A stretch of DNA of 46,235 nt from Candidatus Omnitrophota bacterium (lineage in GTDB: Bacteria; Omnitrophota; Gorgyraeia; Zapsychrales; Zapsychraceae): contig JAKQLT010000058.1 in the NCBI GenBank assembly GCA_029567025.1, positions 1-46,235 of the forward strand, written 5' to 3'. The notes below the pieces were generated by a model that ran no database searches, was not told where the DNA came from, and saw only the letters and a list, made by a program, of their open reading frames with translations. Shown here piece by piece: positions 23,547 through 33,163 of the stretch (positions are counted from its first letter, which is position 1; each line of letters begins with the position of its first letter). The position numbers and the translations under genes were made by a program.

Positions 23547-24881
23547 ATGAGTCTCGTCGAAATTTGGAAACAAGCGCAACCTGTCATTCGAGAAAAAATA
23601 GGCGCAACATCCTATGAAACGTGGTTCTCTAATATTGAGGCCCAAAACAAAGACAATAATATTCTGCAACTTCAAGCTCCGGATGAGTTTTTTAAAAATT
23701 GGATTGTCGAACATTATCGCGAACTTATAGAAGCAACGCTTAAAAATCTTTCACAAAACATCGCGCATATTGAATTTTCCGTCAATGAAAATATTATTCA
23801 AGAAGAAAAACGCCTACGTTTAGTAGAGTTCGAAAAAGATTTTCAGCCTGTCAAAAATCATCCATCACATTTAAATCATCGCTTTACCTTTGACCATTTT
23901 GTTATCGGCCCGTCAAATCGTTTCGCGTGTGCCGCGAGTTTAGCCGTCGCAGAATCGCCGGCTAAGGCCTATAATCCTTTATTCATTTACGGCGATGTTG
24001 GCTTAGGAAAAACTCATCTGATTCAATCAATCACGCATAAAATCCAGCAATTGCATCCCCAGCAAAAAATCTGTTACCTGACATCGGAACAATTTACTAA
24101 TGAACTAATTGACGCTATTCGTCATCGCTCAACACCGGAATTTCGCAAAAAATATAGAGAGGTCGACGTTCTTTTAATTGATGATATTCATTTTATCGCC
24201 GGTAAAGAGTCCACTCAAGAAGAATTTTTCAATACCTTTAACAGTTTACATGATAATCGCAAACAAATTATCATCACCTCAGATAGGCCACCCAAAGAAA
24301 TTTCTAATTTAGAAGAACGTTTACGGTCGCGTTTTGAATGGGGCTTAACAGCGGATATTCAACCGCCTGATTATGAAACGCGCATCGCGATCTTACAAAA
24401 AAAAGTGGAAAATGAAGCGGTGAAAGTTCCGCAAGATGTGATTCAATTTATCGCGGAACAAATTAAAACCAATATTCGAGAATTAGAAGGTGCGCTTATT
24501 CGGGTTGCGGCGTATTCTTTATTAGAAGAAAAAAAAGTTACACTAGAGCTTGCGAAATCTATTTTAAAAGATATGGTAAAAGAGACGACTAAAACGATTA
24601 GCATTGAAATGATTCAAAAAACAGTCGTTGATTATTTCAAAATGTCTTTAATGGAGCTGCGATCTAAACATCGCAATAAAAATGTGGTCTTGGCCAGACA
24701 AGTCGCGATGTATTTATGCCGGCAATTAACACATTTTTCCCTACCAGAAATTGGCAATGCTTTTGGAGGTAAAGATCACACAACTGTTCTACATTCTTGC
24801 AAAAAAATAGAAGACCAAATAAAAGAAGATAGCGGTCTTAAAAACCTGGTGATGGAGTTAACCACAATTTTACAACAATGA
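23547..24881 (+). CDS. dnaA: Chromosomal replication initiator DnaA
   Basis: 444 aa from ATG at 23547 (MSLVEIWKQ), where family similarity begins; no clear Shine-Dalgarno, and GTG 12 nt upstream is possible. Domain I is EIWKQAQPVIREKIGATSYETWFSNI. Domain III starts at HRFTFDHFVIGPSNRFACAAS, with Walker A GDVGLGKTHL near residue 150, Walker B VDVLLIDDIHFIAGK near 210, and sensor/arginine-finger RLRSRFEWGL. Domain IV ends with RQVAMYLCRQLTHFSLPEIG and FGGKDHTTVLHSCKK, which read DnaA boxes. It initiates replication at the adjoining oriC. Confidence 0.98.
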   Translation: MSLVEIWKQAQPVIREKIGATSYETWFSNIEAQNKDNNILQLQAPDEFFKNWIVEHYRELIEATLKNLSQNIAHIEFSVNENIIQEEKRLRLVEFEKDFQPVKNHPSHLNHRFTFDHFVIGPSNRFACAASLAVAESPAKAYNPLFIYGDVGLGKTHLIQSITHKIQQLHPQQKICYLTSEQFTNELIDAIRHRSTPEFRKKYREVDVLLIDDIHFIAGKESTQEEFFNTFNSLHDNRKQIIITSDRPPKEISNLEERLRSRFEWGLTADIQPPDYETRIAILQKKVENEAVKVPQDVIQFIAEQIKTNIRELEGALIRVAAYSLLEEKKVTLELAKSILKDMVKETTKTISIEMIQKTVVDYFKMSLMELRSKHRNKNVVLARQVAMYLCRQLTHFSLPEIGNAFGGKDHTTVLHSCKKIEDQIKEDSGLKNLVMELTTILQQ

Positions 24882-24945
24882 TTCATTAACATTTCACATG
24901 AAATACACAAAAGAAAAAATTATAACTCGTTCACAGGCAATATGT

Positions 24946-24960
24946 TTGAATCTTATTCAA
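24946..24960. promoter_or_regulatory. Palindrome in the dnaA-dnaN gap
   Basis: ttgaat-ctt-attcaa, perfect 6-bp arms, about 70 bp before dnaN. Possible operator; could be chance in AT-rich DNA. Confidence 0.25.
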
Positions 24961-25030
24961 GAAATACACAAACCTATTATGACGATGACTATTTAAATTA
25001 TTTTAATTAAGTTAAGGGAGATGTGAATAT

Positions 25031-26119
25031 ATGAAAATCAAAGTTGAAAAAGAAATTTTAATGTTAGGAATTCAAAAAGTTCAAAATATTGTTTCCACAA
25101 GAGCTTCATTACCAATACTTTCAAATATTTTAATAGAATCTAAATCTAATATTTTAAAGATGAATGCAACAGATTTAGATATTGGAATATCCTGTGAAAT
25201 ACCTGTGGAAACGTTTGAAGAAGGTTCTATTACAATTCCAGCTAAAAAATTTAATGATATTATTAAGGAATTACCTGTGGGCGATGTTGTGGTTCATGTG
25301 AAAAAAAATAATCATGTTGATATAGAAGGTAAGAATTGCCGTTTCAAATTAATAGGATTGCCTAAAGAGGAATTTCCAAAATTTCCAGAATTTAAAGATA
25401 AGGAAGTATATCGCATAGGGCAAAAAGATTTTAAAGATATGTTGCGATTAACCAGTTTTGCCGTTTCTCATGAAGAATCGCGTTATGTGTTAAATGGTGT
25501 TTTATTTGAGATTAAAGAAGGTGTTTTGATTTTGGTGGCGACTGATGGCCGTCGTTTAGCTAAAATAGAAAAGAAATTAACACAATCTATTAAAAAGGAA
25601 TCAATGGTTATTATTCCCACTAAGGCGGTTCAAGAAATTGTGAGGAATTTGAAGGATGAGGGGGATGTTTCTTTTATTATTGGCACCAATCAGGTTTTGT
25701 TTGATATTGATGGTTTATTGATAGCGACGCGCATTATCGAAGGTGAATTTCCTAATTATCATCAAGTGATTCCTAAACCATCCAAAAATATGGTGCATGT
25801 TAACACGCAGGAGTTTTTATCAGCGATTAAACGGGCGGATATTTTTTCAACCCCGGATTTTCAGGCGATTAAGTTTGAGGTTTTTAGTAATAAAATGGTT
25901 ATTTCCAAAAATACGCCGGATGTGGGTGAGTCTCGAGAAGAAATTACAGCGCAATATAATGGTTCAGAAATTATTGTGGGATTTAATCCGCAGTATTTGA
26001 TTGAATTTTTGAAAAATATGAGCGTTGAAGCGATTGATATTGAAATTTTAGGTGCGGATAAACCGGCGGTTATGCGTTTGGATGATTATCTTTATTTAGT
26101 CTTACCGATGAGAATTTAA
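25031..26119 (+). CDS. dnaN: DNA polymerase III beta sliding clamp
   Basis: 362 aa, typical length. MKIKVEKEILMLGIQKVQNIVSTRASLPILSNILIE, then GLPKEEFPKFPEF, LNGVLFEIKEGVLILVATDGRRLAKIE, IIEGEFPNYHQVIP, and the C-terminus DYLYLVLPMRI are all diagnostic. The ring tethers polymerase and repair enzymes to DNA. Start is supported by AAGGGAG 12 nt upstream. The first 500 bp are AT-richer than the rest of the gene. Confidence 0.98.
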   Translation: MKIKVEKEILMLGIQKVQNIVSTRASLPILSNILIESKSNILKMNATDLDIGISCEIPVETFEEGSITIPAKKFNDIIKELPVGDVVVHVKKNNHVDIEGKNCRFKLIGLPKEEFPKFPEFKDKEVYRIGQKDFKDMLRLTSFAVSHEESRYVLNGVLFEIKEGVLILVATDGRRLAKIEKKLTQSIKKESMVIIPTKAVQEIVRNLKDEGDVSFIIGTNQVLFDIDGLLIATRIIEGEFPNYHQVIPKPSKNMVHVNTQEFLSAIKRADIFSTPDFQAIKFEVFSNKMVISKNTPDVGESREEITAQYNGSEIIVGFNPQYLIEFLKNMSVEAIDIEILGADKPAVMRLDDYLYLVLPMRI

Positions 26120-26156
26120 GAATTTTTTGAATTTTAATGGATATTGTCAACGACTT

Positions 26157-26441
26157 ATGGATAATATAAAAGATGTTTTGCAGTCTGTGATGGGGCAATT
26201 GGCGGTATCTGAAGGAAGCGATCGTCGTAATATTGAGGATATTTTTTGCCGGGCGCTGAATCCGCAGGAACAAGAACATGTGCGTTTTTCCGGCATGAAA
26301 AATGGAAAACTTTTCATTCATGTGGATTCTTCGGCGTGGCTTTTTCAAATGCGCACCAAACAACAACGGTTATTAAAAGAGATTCAACAACAGGTTCCTG
26401 AGGTCACTCAGATTTATTTTAAGATAGGAAAGGTCTTATGA
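26157..26441 (+). CDS. dciA: DUF721/DciA family replicative helicase operator
   Basis: 94 aa from ATG at 26157. Family features are DRRNIEDIFCRAL, the strand-rich middle VRFSGMKNGKLFIHVDSSAWLFQM and the helix RTKQQRLLKEIQQQVPEVTQIYFKIGKV. DciA loads or manages DnaB in bacteria lacking DnaC/DnaI. It sits between dnaN and gyrB where recF often lies, and overlaps gyrB by 4 nt (ATGA). No recF is seen in this cluster. Confidence 0.85.
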   Translation: MDNIKDVLQSVMGQLAVSEGSDRRNIEDIFCRALNPQEQEHVRFSGMKNGKLFIHVDSSAWLFQMRTKQQRLLKEIQQQVPEVTQIYFKIGKVL

Positions 26442-28912
26442 GTAAAAAAGAAAAAAAACAATCAACATCTGCCACGTCCTCTATGAAATATGACGCGACG
26501 AATATTCAGGTTTTAGAAGGCGCTGAAGCGGTTCGTAAACGCCCCGCGATGTATATTGGGGATACCTTTGCTCGAGGGTTGCATCATTTAGTGTATGAAG
26601 TGGTGGATAATTCCGTGGATGAGGCCATGGCCGGGCATTGCACCAAAATTGAAGTGGTGATTAATGAAAAAGGATCAATCACGATTATTGATAATGGGCG
26701 CGGCATACCGGTTGATATGCATCCGACGGAGAAAAAACCAGCGGTAGAAGTCGCTTTAACGACTTTGCATGCGGGGGGCAAATTCGATCATAATTCTTAT
26801 AAAGTATCCGGCGGTCTTCACGGCGTTGGTGTGAGTTGCGTCAATGCGTTATCGGATTGGTTAGAAGTAGAGGTCAAGCGCGATGGGAGTATTTATCATC
26901 AGCGTTATGAACGCGGCGTCACCAAAACGAAACTCACTATCGTCGGAAAGACAAAAACAACAGGAACTAAAATTACCTTTAAGCCGGATAAAACTATTTT
27001 TAAAGAAACCACGGAATTTGCGTATGATATTTTAGCCAAACGCTTACGCGAATTAGCATTTTTAAATAAAGGGTTGGTTATTACATTAACCGATTTGCGT
27101 CAATCGAAACCTAAAGAATCGGTCTTTGAGTTTAAAGGCGGGATCGTATCGTTTGTCGAAAGTTTAACAAATAATAAAAATCCGCTTCATAGCAAGATTA
27201 TTTATTTTCAAAAAGAAAAAGAGAGAATAGAAGTTGAAGTAGCGATGTGTTATGTCGATAACTATACGGAGAATGTGTTTAGTTATGCGAATAATATTCA
27301 TACGACTGAAGGAGGAACGCATTTAAGCGGATTTCGTTCGGCGTTAACACGCGCGATTAATAATTACGCGAAAAATAAAAATTTATTGAAAAATGAAATT
27401 ACGATTTCCGGCGATGATACGCGGGAAGGTTTAAATGCGGTTATTAGTGTTAAAGTTCCTGATCCTCAATTTGAAGGACAGACAAAAACGAAATTAGGTA
27501 ATTCTGAGGTTGACGGTTTAGTCGCCTCGGCCACCTTAGAGGCCTTAACAACTTTTTTTGAAGAAAATCCCTCGGTCGCGAATAAAATTGTGGATAAAGT
27601 TATTGTTGCGTCGCGCGCGCGCGAAGCCGCACGTAAGGCGAGAGAATTAACGCGTCGTAAAGGAGCGTTGGAAAGCGGTGGCTTGCCGGGTAAATTAGCG
27701 GATTGTTCTGAAAGCGACCCGACATTGTGTGAATTATATTTGGTTGAGGGCGATTCCGCCGGCGGATCAGCGAAACAAGGGCGCGATAGAACCTTTCAAG
27801 CCATTTTACCTTTAAAGGGAAAAATTTTAAATGTGGAAAAAGCCCGCCTGGATAAAGTGTTAAGCAATGAAGAAATCTGCACGATCATTTCTGCTTTAGG
27901 CACAGGGGTCGGTGAAGAATTTAATATTGAAAAATTGCGTTATCATAAATTGATTATTATGTGCGATGCGGATGTCGACGGATCGCATATTCGCACGCTT
28001 TTATTAACGCTTTTATATCGTCATTTGCGTCCTTTGATTGAAAATGGCCATGTCTATATCGCCCAGCCGCCGTTGTATAAAATCAAACAAGGCAAACGCG
28101 AGGAATATATCGAGACCGAAGAAGACATGAATGAATTGTTGGTGGATATGGGCGTTGAAGGTTTGAAGTTTATTAAAATAAAAGGCGCTAAAAGTTACAC
28201 TAACGAACAATTTAAACAGATCTTAAAATTTTTAGCGGATTTGGAACGTATGGCTGAGATTATCAATAAGCGCGGTATTGATTTTAAAAAATACATTGAA
28301 GCTTATGACGAGAAAAAAGAGGCAATGCCGATGTATGTGTTTAAAAACGGGGAAACAGAATTTGTTTATGATGATAAAGAATTGGCCGCGCGCACTAAAA
28401 ACGTTGAGGATGCCCAATATGTAGAAGTTTTCGAAAAAGAAGATCTGGAATATATAGAGAAGAAATTTCGTGAGCAAGGGCTTTCGATGGTGGAATTTAT
28501 GAAACCTGATCAGCGCCCGCACTTTGATGTAGGCGTGAAAAAAAGTAAAACCAAGACATCGAAGAAGAAAAAAACCGATGCGTCGGCAGATCCCGCGTTA
28601 AAGCCTTTATTTATGATTGAAGAGGAAAAAGATAAACATCAATTTTTTTCTTTGCAGGATGTTTTGGAATTTGTGCGCAAACAGGCCCAAAAAGGCGTTC
28701 ATATTCAGCGTTATAAAGGTCTTGGAGAAATGAATCCTCAGCAGTTGTGGGAAACAACGATGGATCCGGAAAAAAGGACTGTTTTAAAAGTGGCGCTTGA
28801 AGATGCGGTTGAAGCCGAAGAGACTTTTGCGATGTTAATGGGGGACGATGTTGTTCCTCGTCGGGCATTTATTGAAGGTAATGTGCATTTGGTTAAAGAG
28901 TTGGATATTTAA
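26438..28912 (+). CDS. gyrB: DNA gyrase subunit B
   Basis: 824 aa, long (proteobacterial-type) form. The ATPase domain shows VRKRPAMYIGD, VYEVVDNSVDEAMAG, TIIDNGRGIPVDMHP and the lid loop SGGLHGVGVSCVNALS. The TOPRIM domain has LYLVEGDSAGGSAKQGRDR and MCDADVDGSHIRTLLLTL. An insert of about 170 residues after the TOPRIM core (about 570-735) ends in a Lys/Thr-rich linker. The tail YKGLGEMNPQQLWETTMDPEKRT is present. It pairs with GyrA to introduce negative supercoils. Confidence 0.98.
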   Translation: MSKKEKKQSTSATSSMKYDATNIQVLEGAEAVRKRPAMYIGDTFARGLHHLVYEVVDNSVDEAMAGHCTKIEVVINEKGSITIIDNGRGIPVDMHPTEKKPAVEVALTTLHAGGKFDHNSYKVSGGLHGVGVSCVNALSDWLEVEVKRDGSIYHQRYERGVTKTKLTIVGKTKTTGTKITFKPDKTIFKETTEFAYDILAKRLRELAFLNKGLVITLTDLRQSKPKESVFEFKGGIVSFVESLTNNKNPLHSKIIYFQKEKERIEVEVAMCYVDNYTENVFSYANNIHTTEGGTHLSGFRSALTRAINNYAKNKNLLKNEITISGDDTREGLNAVISVKVPDPQFEGQTKTKLGNSEVDGLVASATLEALTTFFEENPSVANKIVDKVIVASRAREAARKARELTRRKGALESGGLPGKLADCSESDPTLCELYLVEGDSAGGSAKQGRDRTFQAILPLKGKILNVEKARLDKVLSNEEICTIISALGTGVGEEFNIEKLRYHKLIIMCDADVDGSHIRTLLLTLLYRHLRPLIENGHVYIAQPPLYKIKQGKREEYIETEEDMNELLVDMGVEGLKFIKIKGAKSYTNEQFKQILKFLADLERMAEIINKRGIDFKKYIEAYDEKKEAMPMYVFKNGETEFVYDDKELAARTKNVEDAQYVEVFEKEDLEYIEKKFREQGLSMVEFMKPDQRPHFDVGVKKSKTKTSKKKKTDASADPALKPLFMIEEEKDKHQFFSLQDVLEFVRKQAQKGVHIQRYKGLGEMNPQQLWETTMDPEKRTVLKVALEDAVEAEETFAMLMGDDVVPRRAFIEGNVHLVKELDI

Positions 28913-28979
28913 AGATTAAGTCAACTGTCATCGGTTTTTTGATGCGTTTATTTTTTAAAAGAGGAAAGGGTTTTAAGGT

Positions 28980-31436
28980 ATGAAAGATTGGACAACGCGA
29001 GAAAAAATAGTTCCGGTCAATATTGAAGAGGAAATGAAAAAATCTTATATGGCGTACTCCATGAGCGTTATTGTGGGGCGGGCTTTGCCGGATGTTCGTG
29101 ATGGATTAAAACCGGTTCATCGACGCGTGTTATACGCGATGAAAGAATTATCTTTAGAGTATGGCAAACCGTATAAGAAATGCGCGCGTATTGTCGGTGA
29201 GGTTTTAGGGAAATATCATCCGCATGGCGATGTGGCGGTTTATGAAACGCTGGTGCGTATGGTCCAGGATTTTTCTTTGCGTTATCCTTTGGTCGATGGT
29301 CAAGGCAACTTTGGCTCTGTCGATGGGGATTCGGCGGCCGCGATGCGTTATACTGAAGCGCGCATGGCCTCTGTCACGAATGAAATGCTTGCTGATATTG
29401 ATAAAGAAACCGTTGATTTTATGCCGAATTTTGATGCGTCGTTAAAAGAACCGGCGTTGTTACCAGCCGCTTTTCCTAATCTTTTGGTCAATGGGTCCAG
29501 CGGTATTGCCGTTGGGATGGCGACGAATATGCCTCCTCATAATTTGGGAGAAATTTGTGATGCGGTTGTTTCTGTGATTGAAAATCCCGAGACTGATATT
29601 AAGGCTTTGTGTAAAATTGTGAAAGGCCCAGATTTTCCGACGGCAGGAATTATTTGTGGCCGCGATGGTATTGCGGATGCTTATCAAACAGGACGTGGAA
29701 AAGTCCTTTTACGCGCGAAAGCCGTTATTGAAAAACAAAATAATAAGAAAGACTGCATTATTGTCTCGGAAATTCCGTATCAGGTCAATAAATCGAATTT
29801 GATTGCAACTATTGCTGGATTGGTTCAGGAAAAAAAGGTGGAAGGGATTACGGATATTCGTGACGAATCCAATAAAGAAGGTATTCGGATTGTTATCGAA
29901 TTACGCCGTGATGTTGAACCGCAAATTATTTTAAATTACCTTTATAAACACACACAATTAGAAACGACTTTTGGAATCATTAATTTGGCGCTTGTGAATA
30001 GTCAGCCTAAAGTCCTTAATTTAAAACAATTATTGCAATATTTTATTGATCATCGGCGCGTGATTGTTCGTCGTCGTACGGAATTTGATTTGTCCCGCGC
30101 TTTACGTCGAGCACATATTTTAGAGGGGTTGCGCATCGCGATCAAAGCGATTAACCAAATTATTAAAACGATTCGAGAGTCGAAAAGCACTGTTGAAGCG
30201 AAAGTCGCGTTAATGAAAGAATTTGGATTAACCGAAATTCAGGCCCAGTCCATTCTTGAAATGCAATTGCAGCGTTTAACAGCTCTTGAACGCGATAAAA
30301 TTGAAAATGAATATCAGGCGCTTTTAAAAGATATTGAGCATTATCGCGCCATTTTAGCGTCGGAAAAAATGATTGATGATATTATTAAAGAAGAAACCCA
30401 AGAGATTAAAAAGAAATACGCGGATGAGCGCCGCACGGAAATCGCAGGGAAAGCCGAAGATATTGAAGTCGAGGATTTGATTGCTGAAGAAGATATGGCG
30501 ATTACTATTTCCAATGAAGGTTATATCAAGCGTCTCGCTGTTTCAGCTTATCGTAAGCAAAAGCGCGGCGGTAAAGGTGTTTCCGCGATGACAACCAAAG
30601 AAGAAGATTTTGTCAAACAGCTTTTTGTGGCTTCTTCTAAAGATTATTTATTAATTTTTTCGAATGAAGGAACCGTGCGTTGGCTAAAAGTTTATGAAAT
30701 TCCTATAGCATCTCGCACGGCCAAGGGAAAAAATATTGTGAATCTTTTATCGATGGGAAAAGATGAAACAATTAGCTCTATCGTGGCAGTTAAAGAATTT
30801 GTTGATGATCAATTTATTGTCATGGCAACGGCCAAAGGAAATGTCAAAAAAACAAAATTATCCGCTTATAGTAATCCGCGTAAGAGCGGCATCGTCGGAA
30901 TAACATTAGAAAAAGGCGACGCGCTGGTCGGAACAGCATTAAGCAATGGCAGCCATGAAGTTTTATTAGCGACCAAACAAGGGAAAGCTCTTCGTTTTCC
31001 TGAAAAATTATTGCGCGATATGGGGCGAGGGGCTAAAGGCGTGCGCGGGATTCGTTTAGGGAAAGATGACGAGGTTGTTAGCATGCTTGTTTTTCCGTCG
31101 GACGTGAGTAAGACAGGAAGCACCTTATTAACGGCGATGTCTTTGGGCTTCGCGAAACGATCGGATTTCGAAGAATATCGTGTTCAGTCCCGAGGAGGAA
31201 AAGGGATTATTAACGTTAAGGTTACTGAACGCAACGGTTATGTGGTCGGTGTTTTGTCTGTTATGCCGGAAGATGAAATTATGGCAGTAACGAAAAATGG
31301 TATGATGGTGCGATGTCCGCCGAATGAAATCCGTCAAACAGGACGCAGTACACAAGGTGTGAAATTGATGAATTTGGATAAAGGCGATATGATTATGTCT
31401 GTGGCTATTATTGCGGCGAAAGAAGACGAAGAATAG
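28980..31436 (+). CDS. gyrA: DNA gyrase subunit A
   Basis: 818 aa. VGRALPDVRDGLKPVHRRVLYAM and catalytic Tyr124 in AAAMRYTEARM define the breakage-reunion domain. The C-terminal beta-pinwheel includes the GyrA box QKRGGKGV, which distinguishes it from ParC. In the quinolone-determining region KYHPHGDVAVYET, the position of E. coli Ser83 is Val85 and that of Asp87 is Glu89. It starts 67 bp after gyrB with a purine-rich ribosome-binding region. Confidence 0.98.
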   Translation: MKDWTTREKIVPVNIEEEMKKSYMAYSMSVIVGRALPDVRDGLKPVHRRVLYAMKELSLEYGKPYKKCARIVGEVLGKYHPHGDVAVYETLVRMVQDFSLRYPLVDGQGNFGSVDGDSAAAMRYTEARMASVTNEMLADIDKETVDFMPNFDASLKEPALLPAAFPNLLVNGSSGIAVGMATNMPPHNLGEICDAVVSVIENPETDIKALCKIVKGPDFPTAGIICGRDGIADAYQTGRGKVLLRAKAVIEKQNNKKDCIIVSEIPYQVNKSNLIATIAGLVQEKKVEGITDIRDESNKEGIRIVIELRRDVEPQIILNYLYKHTQLETTFGIINLALVNSQPKVLNLKQLLQYFIDHRRVIVRRRTEFDLSRALRRAHILEGLRIAIKAINQIIKTIRESKSTVEAKVALMKEFGLTEIQAQSILEMQLQRLTALERDKIENEYQALLKDIEHYRAILASEKMIDDIIKEETQEIKKKYADERRTEIAGKAEDIEVEDLIAEEDMAITISNEGYIKRLAVSAYRKQKRGGKGVSAMTTKEEDFVKQLFVASSKDYLLIFSNEGTVRWLKVYEIPIASRTAKGKNIVNLLSMGKDETISSIVAVKEFVDDQFIVMATAKGNVKKTKLSAYSNPRKSGIVGITLEKGDALVGTALSNGSHEVLLATKQGKALRFPEKLLRDMGRGAKGVRGIRLGKDDEVVSMLVFPSDVSKTGSTLLTAMSLGFAKRSDFEEYRVQSRGGKGIINVKVTERNGYVVGVLSVMPEDEIMAVTKNGMMVRCPPNEIRQTGRSTQGVKLMNLDKGDMIMSVAIIAAKEDEE

Positions 31437-31451
31437 GTCGTGTTTTTTTAC

Positions 31452-31479
31452 TTGACCGATAACCAAACTTTCATATAAT
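31452..31479 (+). promoter_or_regulatory. Promoter of tRNA-Glu
   Basis: TTGACC (31452-31457), 16-bp spacer, TATAAT (31474-31479), with a GC-rich discriminator gtgccgc after it as is common for stable-RNA promoters. Confidence 0.8.
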
Positions 31480-31514
31480 AGTGCCGCTTTATTATAGATT
31501 TTTATTTTTTTTAT

Positions 31515-31588
31515 GACCCCATCGTCTAGCCTGGTCAGGACACAAGCTTTTCAAGCTTGCAGCGCGGGTTCAAATCCCGCTGGGGTCG
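31515..31588 (+). tRNA. tRNA-Glu (TTC anticodon)
   Basis: Acceptor GACCCCA/TGGGGTC, anticodon stem CAAGC/GCTTG with loop TTTTCAA, T-arm GCGGGTTCAAATCCCGC, discriminator G. CCA is not encoded. It has its own promoter and terminator. Confidence 0.97.
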
Positions 31589-31596
31589 TTAATAAT

Positions 31597-31628
31597 TCCT
31601 TCGTGTAAAAAACGGAGGATTTTTTATT
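31597..31628 (+). terminator. Terminator of tRNA-Glu
   Basis: TCCTTCGT pairs with ACGGAGGA (one G-T pair), loop of 7, then TTTTTT. Confidence 0.85.
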
Positions 31629-31668
31629 TATGGGTAAGAATAGCGGTTATATAAAATTATTAATCATA

Positions 31669-31697
31669 TTGAAACAATATTTTTTTAGACGTATAAT
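31669..31697 (+). promoter_or_regulatory. Promoter of the PilZ-PilT gene
   Basis: TTGAAA (31669-31674), 17-bp spacer, TATAAT (31692-31697), about 25 nt before the predicted leader and start codon. Confidence 0.75.
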
Positions 31698-31728
31698 AAA
31701 AATAAAAAAAAATACTTAGGACAAGAAT

Positions 31729-33117
31729 ATGGCAGAAATTTTAAGTAAAAAAAGCAGAAAAACACCTCGTCGAAAAATTCGTATTCCTGTGGTTTGCTGG
31801 GATGGCCGCGATGAACAACGCCAGGGGCAAGGAAAAGAATTATTGATAAGGGATTTAAGCGCGGATGGCATTGGCTTTATGTCGAAACAAATTTATACCG
31901 TGGGGACCCTGTTATTTATTGATATGTATTTGCCTAAACGGAAGAAACCTGTATCGTGCCAAATTAAAGTTGTTTTTGTGAAAGCCCTTTTGCAAACAGC
32001 TGATTATGTGATGGGCGCGTCTTTTGTCAATTTATCCGATGAAGATAAGCAGTTTATTATTTTTTCTTTAGAAAAAATGGATTTTTATCTTTTATTAGAA
32101 AGTATGGTTAAGGGCGGGGCGTCTGATTTGCATTTGACAGTTGGCCGTCCTCCAATGGTTCGACGAGATGGACGTATTTTAGCGATGGCGACTGATCCTT
32201 TAGAAGAAGGGGAAGTTGAGGCCATGCTGTATCCTTTATTATCCGATGAGCAGATTCAGAATTTTAAACGAACAAAAGAATTAGATTTTGGTTTCTCTCC
32301 GAATGTAGATTGCCGTTTTCGCGTGAATATGCATTGGCAAAAAGGTTTTGTCGAAGCGGCTATTCGTAATATTCCAACGGATATTAAAACGTTTGAGGAA
32401 TTGGGCTTAGCGACTAAACAAATGGAAGGATTTTGTCAGGATCTTTCCGGATTATTTTTAATCGCCGGGACAACCGGATCTGGAAAAACAACCACCATGG
32501 CGTCCATGATTAATTTTATCAATCATAATCAGAAAAAAGTTATTATTACTATTGAAGACCCCGTGGAATATATTTTTAAGAGTGCGCAAAGCGTAATTAA
32601 ACAAAGAGAATTAGGAAGCGATACGCAGTCGTATGCCGAGGCGTTAAGGCGCGCTTTACGCCAAGATCCTGATGTGTTGTGTGTGGGAGAAATTTTGGAC
32701 GCCGAATGTTTAAAGGCCGCGTTACGCGCCGCGGAGACAGGGCATTTTGTCATTTCAACCATTCACGCTCCGGATACCGTTTCAGCGATTGAACGCGCGG
32801 TTAATTTTTTCCCGCCGGAACATGCCATGGCAATTCGCCAACAATTAGCGACAGCGCTCAAAGCGGTTTTATTTCAAATTCTTTTGCCGCGCAAAGATCA
32901 AAAAGGACGTGTTTTAGCAACAGAATTGTTAATTAACAATAGCGCGATTAAGAATTTAATTCGTGAAGGTAAGGGGATGCTTATGGGAAGCGTTTTGCAG
33001 ACCGGCAAGACTTTAGGGATGCATACGTTACAAAATTCTTTAGAAGAATTATTCAAAAAGGGATTGATCGACGAAGAAACCGTTTTGAGTCTTACCAGCC
33101 GAGAGCACGCGCTTTAA
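31729..33117 (+). CDS. PilZ domain fused to PilT-type retraction ATPase
   Basis: 462 aa. Residues about 10-115 form a PilZ domain: R14 and R18 of RRKIR fit RxxxR, and D42-L-S44-A-D-G47 fits DxSxxG. From about 118 the protein is PilT-like: LESMVKGGASDLHLTVGRPPM, Walker A AGTTGSGKTTTMASM near 247, Asp box TIEDPVEYIF, Walker B DPDVLCVGEI, His box ISTIHAPDT, and the PilT/PilU-like region AIRQQLATALKAVLFQILLP. PilT powers type IV pilus retraction; the fused PilZ domain would put it under direct c-di-GMP control. Family PilT proteins are about 345 aa and carry a different N-terminal domain. Confidence 0.9.
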   Translation: MAEILSKKSRKTPRRKIRIPVVCWDGRDEQRQGQGKELLIRDLSADGIGFMSKQIYTVGTLLFIDMYLPKRKKPVSCQIKVVFVKALLQTADYVMGASFVNLSDEDKQFIIFSLEKMDFYLLLESMVKGGASDLHLTVGRPPMVRRDGRILAMATDPLEEGEVEAMLYPLLSDEQIQNFKRTKELDFGFSPNVDCRFRVNMHWQKGFVEAAIRNIPTDIKTFEELGLATKQMEGFCQDLSGLFLIAGTTGSGKTTTMASMINFINHNQKKVIITIEDPVEYIFKSAQSVIKQRELGSDTQSYAEALRRALRQDPDVLCVGEILDAECLKAALRAAETGHFVISTIHAPDTVSAIERAVNFFPPEHAMAIRQQLATALKAVLFQILLPRKDQKGRVLATELLINNSAIKNLIREGKGMLMGSVLQTGKTLGMHTLQNSLEELFKKGLIDEETVLSLTSREHAL

Positions 33118-33163
33118 AGCTTTTTCATCTTTTTTATCAAAAAATATTTTAATATTTATTGCT

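Noticed and set aside
24890..24906. atttcacatgaaat resembling parS
   Set aside because: The central CACGTG is CACATG and outer bases differ; too weak to call.
27589..27597. Perfect DnaA box TGTGGATAA
   Set aside because: It lies inside gyrB coding for IVDKVI, alone; likely chance.
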